Shown: positions 1 to 6,450 of the stretch, piece by piece
Numbering within the stretch: position 1 is the first letter of the stretch
How the letters are laid out: each line of letters opens with the position of its first letter
Source of the DNA: CAYJAZ01 sp964371865
GTDB taxonomy: Bacteria; Desulfobacterota; Desulfovibrionia; Desulfovibrionales; Desulfovibrionaceae
Length of the DNA stretch: 9,536 nt
Direction of reading: 5' to 3'
Assembly: GCA_964371865.1 (NCBI GenBank)
Contig: CAYJOR010000083.1
Location: 1-9,536 of the forward strand
Notes under the pieces: model-generated
Databases searched by the model: none
What the model was told of the DNA's origin: nothing
Seen by the model: only the letters and a program-made list of their open reading frames with translations
Program-made: the position numbers and the translations under genes

Positions 1-52
<52 letters not shown>

Positions 53-72
53 ACAATCAAAAAATATAAAAA

Positions 73-147
<75 letters not shown>

Positions 148-173
148 ATTTATGAAACTATGCGTTTTTCAAA

Positions 174-249
<76 letters not shown>

Positions 250-414
250 TCAACGCAGAAAGATAATTAGCGAATCTTTAAACAAATGTCAACAAAAAAA
301 TGCAAAAAATTTAAACTTTTTTTATATCTTTGATTTTTCAATCTTTTTTCTTGCATGATTTTTGCTTTGGTGATATCTCATATTTACTGATATAAAGCGC
401 AAAATGAGGAAATT
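250..414. other. Divergent gap between the tRNA operon and glgB
   Basis: These 165 very AT-rich bases hold the tRNA promoter (264-292) and must hold the glgB promoter on the plus strand. For the latter I see only weak candidates. One is TTGCAT at 351-356 with TATCTC at 374-379 (17-base spacer). The other is a TATAAA at 391-396, which would leave a leader of only about a dozen bases. A GAGGA ribosome binding site lies at 406-410, four bases before the glgB ATG. No small gene is visible here. Confidence 0.5.
264..292 (-). promoter_or_regulatory. Sigma70-type promoter of the tRNA operon
   Basis: On the minus strand a perfect -35 box TTGACA (complement of 287-292) is followed by a 17-base spacer and a -10-like TAATTA (complement of 264-269). 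Transcription would start near 257, only a few bases before the mature tRNA-Gly end at 249, as is usual for tRNA promoters. No other close match was seen in the divergent gap. Confidence 0.7.
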
Positions 415-2847
415 ATGAAGCATTCCAATCTGTTTATAACTGTTTTTGACGCCTTACCTTCTCAATATCAAAATTGCCCTATTATTTATGCCGAGGGTTC
501 ATACTTCAACCAAAGTCTTCCAAAAGAGATAGATTTTGTTTATATCGTCATTGAAAATAAAGCCGAACTCAAAAGAACTCTCACCGGAATTTATTTTGAA
601 ATTTGCGAAATATTTGAAACTCCTAAAGGGGCTGATATTATTTCAACTCAATCTTTACCTATAATTTTCAATCATGAATCTTTCTACGGAAAAAAAATTG
701 ACACCAAAACTCCTATGATTTTTGCTTGTCTTAAAGAGCACCTTTCTTCTGCTATAAGATATTGCTATCCAAAATATAAGCCCTTTCTTCGCGCTTCATG
801 CGAAATTATTGATGGCAGAAAGACTCACTCTATTCCTCAAGAATTCGATTATAATTATCCAAACTCTCCTCTGCAAGATATCGAACTTATTAATTATTAT
901 ACTATTCTTAAAGATGAACAATTTGCATACATTAAAGAACTAGACAGAATTAGATTTCTACATAAATCTTTACAGAATTACGCAAATCTTCATACAGAAC
1001 TCGGTATACAATATAGATACGAAAATAAAATAGAATATTGGCACTGTAGAGAATATGCCCCTGATGCAACAGAACTTTATATCGTTTATGATGCTGATAA
1101 CCAAGGTAATTGGAAAAGCTTCAAATACGAACCGGAAGAAAATGGATTTTGGTCTGTAAAAGTTCCTTATGATTGTTTTTTCCATGGAATGTTTCACGAA
1201 ATACACTTATATGGCAAATACCTAGAAGGAAAACAAATCCGAGTTCCGGCCTTTGCAAACTGGGTAGAACAAAATAAAGATAACGAAAATCAATGGTGTG
1301 CAAGATTTTGGCACGTTGAAAATGTTTACAGATTTAAACACCCTCATCAAAGTCATGAAAATCCAATAATATACGAAGCCCATGTCGGAATTGCTAAACA
1401 TAACTTAGATGAAGATTCACAGACTGAAAGAGGTTTCGGTTCTTACAAATATTTTACAAACACACTCCTTCCCAAAATCAAAGAAGCCGGATTTAATACA
1501 ATACAACTAATGGGAATACCTGAACATCCACTTTATAAATCTTTTGGCTATCAGGTAAGCTCTTACTTTGCTCCATCTCATAGATTCGGTACTCTTAATG
1601 AATTCAAAGAACTTGTTGATACTGCGCATGGCATGGGAATTTCAATACTTCTTGATATAGTACACAGCCATTCTACTCCAAACACAGAACAAGGTCTTGT
1701 GCAGTACGACACCGGTGACTATCTCTTTTGCTCCGACAGAAAAACTCAATGGGGAACAACTTTCTTCGACTATAGTAAAGAAATAACTCGAAAATTTCTT
1801 TTATCAAATTGCCGTTATTGGATGGAAGAGTTCAATATAGATGGCTTCAGATTCGATGCCGTTGGTAGTATGATATTTAATGACGAAGGATTTTCTGACG
1901 ATTTTTCTCATGTAAACGCTTGTTTTTACACAAATGATAGCCAACCACGCCGCAACAAAAACGGTATTCTTTATCTACAGTTAGCAAATACACTCATACA
2001 TGAAATTTACGAGCAATCTATTACAATTGCAGAAGAATTTAGTGGTACACCCGGAATAACTTCTCCTTGTGATATGGCAGGGCTTGGCTTTGACTATCGT
2101 TTTGCTATGGGAATTCCGGATTTGTGGGCTAAATATATTGAAGATCCGCTTCCAATGGGAAAAATTTGGCATGAGTGTACCAATCATCGCTCATACGACA
2201 AAACAATATCTTATGTTGAATGTCACGACCAGTGCATTAATGGTGAAGACGCAATGATTTGGCGTATCATAGGTGATGATATGTATTTTCACATGTCACC
2301 CTTTAATGAGAGTTGGAACGTTTCTCGTGGAGTAGCTCTTACTAAATTAATGAAATTAGTAGTTTTTATGTCTGCGGATAAAGGCTATATGTCCTTTATG
2401 GGAAATGAATTTGGGCACCCTGAATGGATAGATGCAGACGTGAATCCTTATCGTCAATGGCATCTTGTAGAAGATTCATTACTTCATTACGCCGGCATTG
2501 CTCTATTTAATAAAGATATGTTTGCGCTTGAGGATAAAAAATTATTTACTCAAATACCACGCTTACTTTATATACACGAAGAAAGTAGAATTATTTGCTT
2601 TGAAAGAAATAATTTGCTTTGTGCTCTAAGTTTTCATGAAACAGAAGCAGCAAGAGTAAAGTTCTCTTTACCTGCCGGAAAATATCGTGAAATTTTTTCC
2701 TCTGATGAGATTAAGTATTCTGGGCACGCCAACCTAACGACAGCTGACTCTCTTGAGCATTTCACCTCTGCAAGTTCAGGTACGTATGAGCAAGAAATTG
2801 AAATTTATCTTCCTCCTCTCACAGCCCTAATACTAAGAAAGGAATAA
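415..2847 (+). CDS. glgB: 1,4-alpha-glucan branching enzyme, eukaryote-type (GH13_8-like), with extra N-terminal region
   Basis: This enzyme would cut alpha-1,4-glucan chains and re-join them through alpha-1,6 links to make branched glycogen in the cytoplasm. Residues ~195-310 look like the CBM48 beta-sandwich (YWHCREYAPDATELYI, 208-223). Residues ~318-700 are the GH13 barrel. Catalytic regions are all present: DIVHSH (D414-H419), GFRFDAV with nucleophile D481, TIAEE with acid/base E540, and ECHDQ with H604-D605. A C-terminal beta domain ends with PPLTALILR. Motifs such as IYEAHVG, SFGYQVSSYFAPSHRFGT, VDTAHGMGI and MGNEFGHPEWID match human GBE1 far better than E. coli GlgB. At 810 residues it is longer than human GBE1 (702), and residues 1-150 precede everything I can align and are unrecognised. 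C603 replaces the usual Ser in region IV. The start has GAGGA four bases upstream. No other glycogen gene is in the window. Confidence 0.92.
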   Translation: MKHSNLFITVFDALPSQYQNCPIIYAEGSYFNQSLPKEIDFVYIVIENKAELKRTLTGIYFEICEIFETPKGADIISTQSLPIIFNHESFYGKKIDTKTPMIFACLKEHLSSAIRYCYPKYKPFLRASCEIIDGRKTHSIPQEFDYNYPNSPLQDIELINYYTILKDEQFAYIKELDRIRFLHKSLQNYANLHTELGIQYRYENKIEYWHCREYAPDATELYIVYDADNQGNWKSFKYEPEENGFWSVKVPYDCFFHGMFHEIHLYGKYLEGKQIRVPAFANWVEQNKDNENQWCARFWHVENVYRFKHPHQSHENPIIYEAHVGIAKHNLDEDSQTERGFGSYKYFTNTLLPKIKEAGFNTIQLMGIPEHPLYKSFGYQVSSYFAPSHRFGTLNEFKELVDTAHGMGISILLDIVHSHSTPNTEQGLVQYDTGDYLFCSDRKTQWGTTFFDYSKEITRKFLLSNCRYWMEEFNIDGFRFDAVGSMIFNDEGFSDDFSHVNACFYTNDSQPRRNKNGILYLQLANTLIHEIYEQSITIAEEFSGTPGITSPCDMAGLGFDYRFAMGIPDLWAKYIEDPLPMGKIWHECTNHRSYDKTISYVECHDQCINGEDAMIWRIIGDDMYFHMSPFNESWNVSRGVALTKLMKLVVFMSADKGYMSFMGNEFGHPEWIDADVNPYRQWHLVEDSLLHYAGIALFNKDMFALEDKKLFTQIPRLLYIHEESRIICFERNNLLCALSFHETEAARVKFSLPAGKYREIFSSDEIKYSGHANLTTADSLEHFTSASSGTYEQEIEIYLPPLTALILRKE

Positions 2848-2891
2848 TTATTTATTTGACATCTTAAAGATTGTTCTATAAGGTTTCCTCA

Positions 2892-2920
2892 CACAAGTAA
2901 AATGACTTTTTTACTTTGTG
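2892..2920 (+). other. Bulged hairpin downstream of glgB
   Basis: CACAAGTAAAA (2892-2902) pairs with TTTTACTTTGTG (2909-2920) as 5 bp, a one-base T bulge at 2915, then 6 bp, with a six-base loop. It starts 45 bases after the glgB stop. No run of T follows (the next bases are cactcataaa), so it is at best a weak or factor-dependent terminator or a transcript-stabilising stem. Confidence 0.35.
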
Positions 2921-2987
2921 CACTCATAAAAATAGTTAATGATATAAAATCTCAATCTATTATCATCGCATTGGCAGAATAACTTTT

Positions 2988-3016
2988 TTGTTTAGTCATG
3001 TAGTCTATGCTACACT
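2988..3016 (+). promoter_or_regulatory. Extended -10 promoter for terB
   Basis: A -35-like TTGTTT (2988-2993) is followed by a 17-base spacer and TACACT (3011-3016). The -10 box is directly preceded by TGC (3008-3010), the extended -10 TGn element. Transcription would begin near 3022, giving a leader of about 105 bases before the terB ATG at 3129. This is a consensus match by eye only. Confidence 0.5.
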
Positions 3017-3116
3017 CCTTACACAAAAAATTTCCTCTTCCTTGCTCTGTCATAAAAACTTGAACATTTTTATTGTGTTATCTATTTTTAAGAACACTCT
3101 AACAAAATTAACATTT

Positions 3117-3120
3117 GAGG
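3117..3120 (+). promoter_or_regulatory. Ribosome binding site fixing the terB start
   Basis: GAGG at 3117-3120 lies eight bases before the ATG at 3129. This site, with the family-typical N-terminus MGFLDKVF, sets the start there and not at the TTG at 2988, 47 codons upstream in the same frame. Confidence 0.7.
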
Positions 3121-3128
3121 TTATAAAG

Positions 3129-3572
3129 ATGGGATTTTTAGATAAAGTATTTTCACAAGTTACACAAAGCAACCAACCTACAGTACAAGCTGGCTTCGTT
3201 CAACTTTGCGTTGCAGCATCTGGTGCTGATGGCGTTATTGATAACGATGAATGGGGCGCAATCATTGGTTACGTTTCACGTTTAAAAATGTTTGCTGAAA
3301 TGAAAGATTCTGAAATAAGCAAACTTTTCCAAAAAGCTATTGGTATCTTAGAGAAAAAAGGTGCTGAAGCTCTTATTGAAGAAGCTGTAAGCCAAATCCC
3401 AGAAGAACTAAGAAATACTGCTTTTGCTTGCGTTTGTGATATCGTTCTTAGCGATGGCGAACTTGAATCAGACGAACAAGCTATCCTAGAAAAAGCTTTT
3501 GCTTTATTAGAAATCGAAGAAAAACAAGCTACTACTATTATGGAAGTTATGCTTATCAAAAACAAAATGTAA
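3129..3572 (+). CDS. TerB-family (tellurite resistance TerB-like) protein
   Basis: This is a small acidic, probably cytoplasmic helical protein of 147 residues, close to the length of TerB proteins (about 150). Two related acidic motifs, GADGVIDNDE (32-41) and SDGELESDE (108-116), lie about 75 residues apart, one in each half of an all-helical fold; they mark the TerB family and are proposed metal-binding sites. The start MGFLDKVF is typical for free-standing TerB proteins. There is no signal peptide or membrane segment. TerB is best known from ter clusters with TerC and TerD linked to tellurite, phage and colicin resistance, but none of those genes is nearby, so a tellurite role should not be assumed. 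It is a single-gene unit with its own promoter and a strong terminator right after it. Confidence 0.85.
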   Translation: MGFLDKVFSQVTQSNQPTVQAGFVQLCVAASGADGVIDNDEWGAIIGYVSRLKMFAEMKDSEISKLFQKAIGILEKKGAEALIEEAVSQIPEELRNTAFACVCDIVLSDGELESDEQAILEKAFALLEIEEKQATTIMEVMLIKNKM

Positions 3573-3618
3573 TTTTTTAATAAGAAATTATTAAGAGATA
3601 ATATTTTTTCTTTAAGAT

Positions 3619-3667
3619 AAAATCTTCCTTTAAATTTATAAAAATAAGTTTAAAGGAAGATTTTTTT
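3619..3667 (+). terminator. Terminator between convergent terB and glmU, probably bidirectional
   Basis: Bases 3619-3634 pair perfectly with 3649-3664 (16 bp, core ATCTTCCTTTAAA with TTTAAAGGAAGAT). The stem extends inward through a T-G and further A-T pairs to a short A-rich loop. On the plus strand it runs into seven T's (3661-3667), the classic intrinsic form, ending terB transcription about 47 bases past its stop. On the minus strand the stem ends in GATTTTATCTT, T-rich but less uniform, so it probably also stops glmU transcription, whose stop codon is at 3670-3672. Confidence 0.88.
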
Positions 3668-3669
3668 AT

Positions 3670-5046
3670 CTATCTTTTTATATTTACTTGCTTTGCTCTT
3701 GCAACAACGAGATCTTTTTCATCTGCATTTTTAGTAACCACACTACCGGCGCCAACAAGCACAGAATCAGCAAGCTCAACAGGGGCAACAAGAGCTGTAT
3801 TACTGCCTATAAAGCATTTCTTACCGATTTTTGTTAAGTGTTTGTTTACACCATCGTAGTTACAGGTAATTGTTCCTGCACCAATATTTGTTTTTTCGCC
3901 AATGTAAGCATCACCTATATATGTAAGATGATTTGCTTTTACCCCTTCTTCCAGAGTAGCTTTTTTTATTTCCACAAAGTTACCCACATGTACTTCTTTC
4001 TGTAAATTTGCTAGTGGGCGAAGTCTTGCAAAAGGCCCTATAGTACAAGATTCTGCAACTTGCGCTTTTTCGATATGAGAAAAAGAAGCTATACGAGTTT
4101 CATCACCTATCGCACTGTTTTTAATAACACAGTTTGACTCTACTACACAGTATTTCCCGATGGAGTTTTTTCCGTAAAATTCGCAATTTGCAAAAATTTC
4201 AGCACCTTCAGCAATTTCCGTATTCTGTGAAATTGTAATTGTTGCAGGATTATGAAGTATAACACCCTTTTGCATAAATTCTTCATTTCTTTTCTTTCTG
4301 AGGAGTTCTTCCGCGTAAGAAAGCTCTAATGGATTATTTGCACCAAGAAGTGAAAAGTCACGTCCTGCATTATAAGCAACAACTTTTTTATTATTTTGAA
4401 TTCCAAGAGAAATTAAATCAGTGATATAATACTCGTTATTAGCATTGTTGTTGTTAAGTTTAGGTAAAAATTCTTTTGCAAATTCTGTTTTGAAGATGTA
4501 GAGTCCGGCATTAATTTCACCGGTTGCAGCCCCATAGAGAGCTTCATCATAATCTTTTGCTTCAACAATTGCTTTCGGTTCGCCTGACTTTGTTCTTACA
4601 ACTCTGCCATATTTTGCAACATCATCAACCATGATAGTAGTGAATAATACATCAAATTCTTGCGTATAAGCACCACGGATAAGTTTTTCAATTAAATCCG
4701 GTGAAATAAGAGGAACATCGCCATTTACAACTAAAATATATTCTGCCGTAGCTTCAAGAAAAGCAGGAAGAGCAGAAGATAAGGCGTGCCCTGTACCAAG
4801 TAGTTCTTTTTGCTCAACAGTTTGATCAAAAGCGGCTTGAGAAATATTTTTTAGTTCGTCAAGTAAAAGTTCTTTTTTATATCCGACAAGAGTAAAAATC
4901 CTGTCATCTAAATGGGTTGATAAAGATTTATACACACAAGCAAGCATCGTGTCACCAAGCAGAGTCTGTAAAACTTTCGGACTTTTTGATGGCATTCTTG
5001 TGCCTTTACCAGCGGCTAAAATAAGAGCAAATACTTTATTATCCAT
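3670..5046 (-). CDS. glmU: Bifunctional GlmU: GlcNAc-1-phosphate uridyltransferase and glucosamine-1-phosphate acetyltransferase
   Basis: GlmU makes UDP-N-acetylglucosamine, the precursor of peptidoglycan and LPS: it acetylates glucosamine-1-phosphate with acetyl-CoA, then attaches UMP from UTP. At 458 residues it has the full bifunctional length (E. coli 456). The N-terminal pyrophosphorylase half shows LILAAGKGTRM (8-18) with K24 in SPKVL, GTGHA (84-88), NGDVPLIS with D110, GEINAGLYIF, NNEYYITDLI (203-212) and GANN (235-238). From about 255 on comes the left-handed beta-helix of hexapeptide repeats. It ends in the acetyltransferase site: RLRP (341-344), HVGNFVEIKKA (353-363), HLTYIGDA with catalytic H373, NIGAGTITCNYDG (387-399) and VGAGSVVTKNA. 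It follows the DUF2065 gene by 20 bases and is probably co-transcribed with it. No key residue is missing. Confidence 0.98.
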   Translation of the reverse strand: MDNKVFALILAAGKGTRMPSKSPKVLQTLLGDTMLACVYKSLSTHLDDRIFTLVGYKKELLLDELKNISQAAFDQTVEQKELLGTGHALSSALPAFLEATAEYILVVNGDVPLISPDLIEKLIRGAYTQEFDVLFTTIMVDDVAKYGRVVRTKSGEPKAIVEAKDYDEALYGAATGEINAGLYIFKTEFAKEFLPKLNNNNANNEYYITDLISLGIQNNKKVVAYNAGRDFSLLGANNPLELSYAEELLRKKRNEEFMQKGVILHNPATITISQNTEIAEGAEIFANCEFYGKNSIGKYCVVESNCVIKNSAIGDETRIASFSHIEKAQVAESCTIGPFARLRPLANLQKEVHVGNFVEIKKATLEEGVKANHLTYIGDAYIGEKTNIGAGTITCNYDGVNKHLTKIGKKCFIGSNTALVAPVELADSVLVGAGSVVTKNADEKDLVVARAKQVNIKR

Positions 5047-5066
5047 AACTAATCCCTAAATATTGA

Positions 5067-5276
5067 TTATAAATTTTTTGTTGCGATGAACATAATTAAA
5101 AGACCAATAACAAACATTGTAAGTGCAAATGAACGAAGTACTTCATCAGGCATTTCGCTAAGAGTCTCTAATAGTTTACGAATTGACGATGGAGAAAGTA
5201 TCCATGGCATGGATTCAATAACAAAAGCAAGTCCTAGAGCTGTAAAAAACAGAGCAAAATTAAAACTAAAGTCCAT
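5067..5276 (-). CDS. DUF2065 (YjeT-like) small inner-membrane protein
   Basis: This 69-residue protein has two predicted membrane segments, about residues 5-27 and 49-66. The loop between them carries SPSSIRKLLETLSEMPDEVLRSF, which fits the E. coli YjeT pattern (membrane segment ending in an E, then P, then a loop with L-P-D-x-x-L-R). The function of the DUF2065 family is unknown. The start is supported by a GAGAGAGGA ribosome binding site just upstream on the minus strand (complement of about 5280-5288). It is the first gene of a two-gene unit with glmU, and its own promoter is likely at 5306-5334. The link to glmU may be only shared transcription. The family is, to my knowledge, mostly proteobacterial, which helps place the organism. 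Confidence 0.82.
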   Translation of the reverse strand: MDFSFNFALFFTALGLAFVIESMPWILSPSSIRKLLETLSEMPDEVLRSFALTMFVIGLLIMFIATKNL

Positions 5277-5305
5277 AAATCCTCTCTCTCAAAGTGTTTC
5301 CTTGA

Positions 5306-5334
5306 TTGGTATAACTCAAAGTTGAAACTGTCAA
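5306..5334 (-). promoter_or_regulatory. Promoter for the DUF2065-glmU unit
   Basis: On the minus strand a perfect TTGACA (complement of 5329-5334) is followed by TACCAA at a 17-base spacing (complement of 5306-5311) or TATACC at 15 bases (complement of 5308-5313). The -35 is ideal and the -10 is weak or oddly spaced. It would give a leader of about 25 bases carrying the GAGAGAGGA ribosome binding site. Confidence 0.5.
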
Positions 5335-5420
5335 TAAAAAAACTTGCCTTTTTAAGAAATTTATTAGAAACTGCGAAAGCAGATATCATTAAATATAAAA
5401 GGTGAAAATAGGGCTATAAA

Positions 5421-6422
5421 ATGTCAGTCATTGAATTTACTAAAATATTTGCGCTCGAGCTACCAACAATTGAGAAAGCTCTAGCGCAACACTTTGAGCG
5501 TCTTCCCAAAGTCGTTCAACCGGCAGTTAAACATACAAGCAATGCCGGCGGTAAACGACTGCGCCCCTTACTCACCGTTCTTTGTGCTAAGATATTCGGA
5601 AAGGTAAATAATGAAATCTACAATCTTGCTGCAACTTTAGAGATGATTCACCTAGCATCTTTACTGCATGACGATGTAATTGATAATGCTCTTACTCGTA
5701 GAAATACTCCAACTGCACACACAATTTTCGGCACAAATGCTACTGTACTTGCAGGCGATGCCCTACTTGGTTATGCTTGCGAATACGTTTCGCGCTACGG
5801 CTGCCCCCATATTTTTGCGACCTATGCCAAAGCTTTGATGAACACAACAAAAGGTGAACTTGAAGAAATTTCATTCCAAGGCTCTCTCGATTCTACTGAA
5901 GAAGAGTTTTATGATGTAATACGCGGTAAAACAGCTTTTTTAATACGTGCCTCATGTATGATGGGTGCCTATTATATGCAAAGCGTAACAAAATCTCCGG
6001 TAACAAACGAAGAAATTGAGGCTCTTGGGCAATACGGTGAAGAACTTGGGCTTGCCTTCCAACTCTTTGACGATGCGCTTGATTTTGCGCCTGAATCTCA
6101 GATAGGAAAACCAAGCGGAGGCGACATCCGTGAAGGAAAAGCAACCCTCCCAATACGAGCCTATTACAATTCACTCCCAGAGGATAAAGCTAAGATTTTC
6201 AAAGAAAAATTCTCTGCAACCGGAACTGAAAACGAATTTACACAAGCTGAAGTAGAAGAAATATCACAAGAAATTTTGCAAAAAGGCTACGATAATATAG
6301 CTCGTGAAGCTGCAAAAAAACATCTTGACAATGCAAGAAATTGCCTAGATATTTTCCCTAATTCATCTGTAAAAAACACATTGATTGCTGCCATAGATTA
6401 TCTTGGCAAACGCAATTCATAA
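5421..6422 (+). CDS. ispB: Long-chain polyprenyl diphosphate synthase (octaprenyl type)
   Basis: This is a trans-prenyltransferase that extends an allylic diphosphate with isopentenyl diphosphate to make the side chain of a respiratory quinone. It shows GGKRLRPLL (43-51), the first aspartate-rich motif LLHDDVIDNALTRR with D84, D85 and D88, AGDALLG (111-117), GKTAFL (169-174), and the second aspartate-rich motif FQLFDDALDF with D217, D218 and D221. These are followed by GKPSGGDIREGKATLPI (229-245). The residues four and five before the first motif are small (A79, S80), which in this family fits a long product and not a C15 or C20 one. The 333-residue length is normal. The chain length (C35, C40 or C45) cannot be read from sequence. 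AGGG at 5410-5413 is seven bases before the ATG. It diverges from the DUF2065 gene and purL follows 28 bases on, so the two may share a transcript. Confidence 0.92.
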   Translation: MSVIEFTKIFALELPTIEKALAQHFERLPKVVQPAVKHTSNAGGKRLRPLLTVLCAKIFGKVNNEIYNLAATLEMIHLASLLHDDVIDNALTRRNTPTAHTIFGTNATVLAGDALLGYACEYVSRYGCPHIFATYAKALMNTTKGELEEISFQGSLDSTEEEFYDVIRGKTAFLIRASCMMGAYYMQSVTKSPVTNEEIEALGQYGEELGLAFQLFDDALDFAPESQIGKPSGGDIREGKATLPIRAYYNSLPEDKAKIFKEKFSATGTENEFTQAEVEEISQEILQKGYDNIAREAAKKHLDNARNCLDIFPNSSVKNTLIAAIDYLGKRNS

Positions 6423-6450
6423 TAAATGACTTCTATAATAAGGAATATGT

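Larger units (their letters stand above)
2848..3128. other. Intergenic region between glgB and terB
   Basis: These 281 AT-rich bases have no convincing gene. They hold a bulged hairpin at 2892-2920, a promoter at 2988-3016 and the terB leader with its ribosome binding site at 3117-3120. The reading frame upstream of terB stays open back to a TTG at 2988, but that stretch overlaps the promoter and has no ribosome binding site, so I treat it as non-coding. Confidence 0.6.

Noticed and set aside
415..2847. glgB as recently transferred DNA, from its lower GC and many AGA arginine codons
   Set aside because: About half its arginines are AGA, against about a quarter in purL, but glmU is equally AGA-rich. 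The difference is more simply explained by expression level (purL being highly expressed) than by transfer.
2988..3128. Upstream extension of the terB reading frame from a TTG codon, adding 47 residues
   Set aside because: It overlaps the promoter, has no ribosome binding site and gives a low-complexity, non-family N-terminus. The ATG at 3129 has GAGG eight bases before it and the family-typical MGFLDKVF start.
5371..5382. CTGC-GAAA-GCAG tetraloop hairpin before ispB
   Set aside because: The stem is only four base pairs with no extension, and is expected by chance in such sequence.
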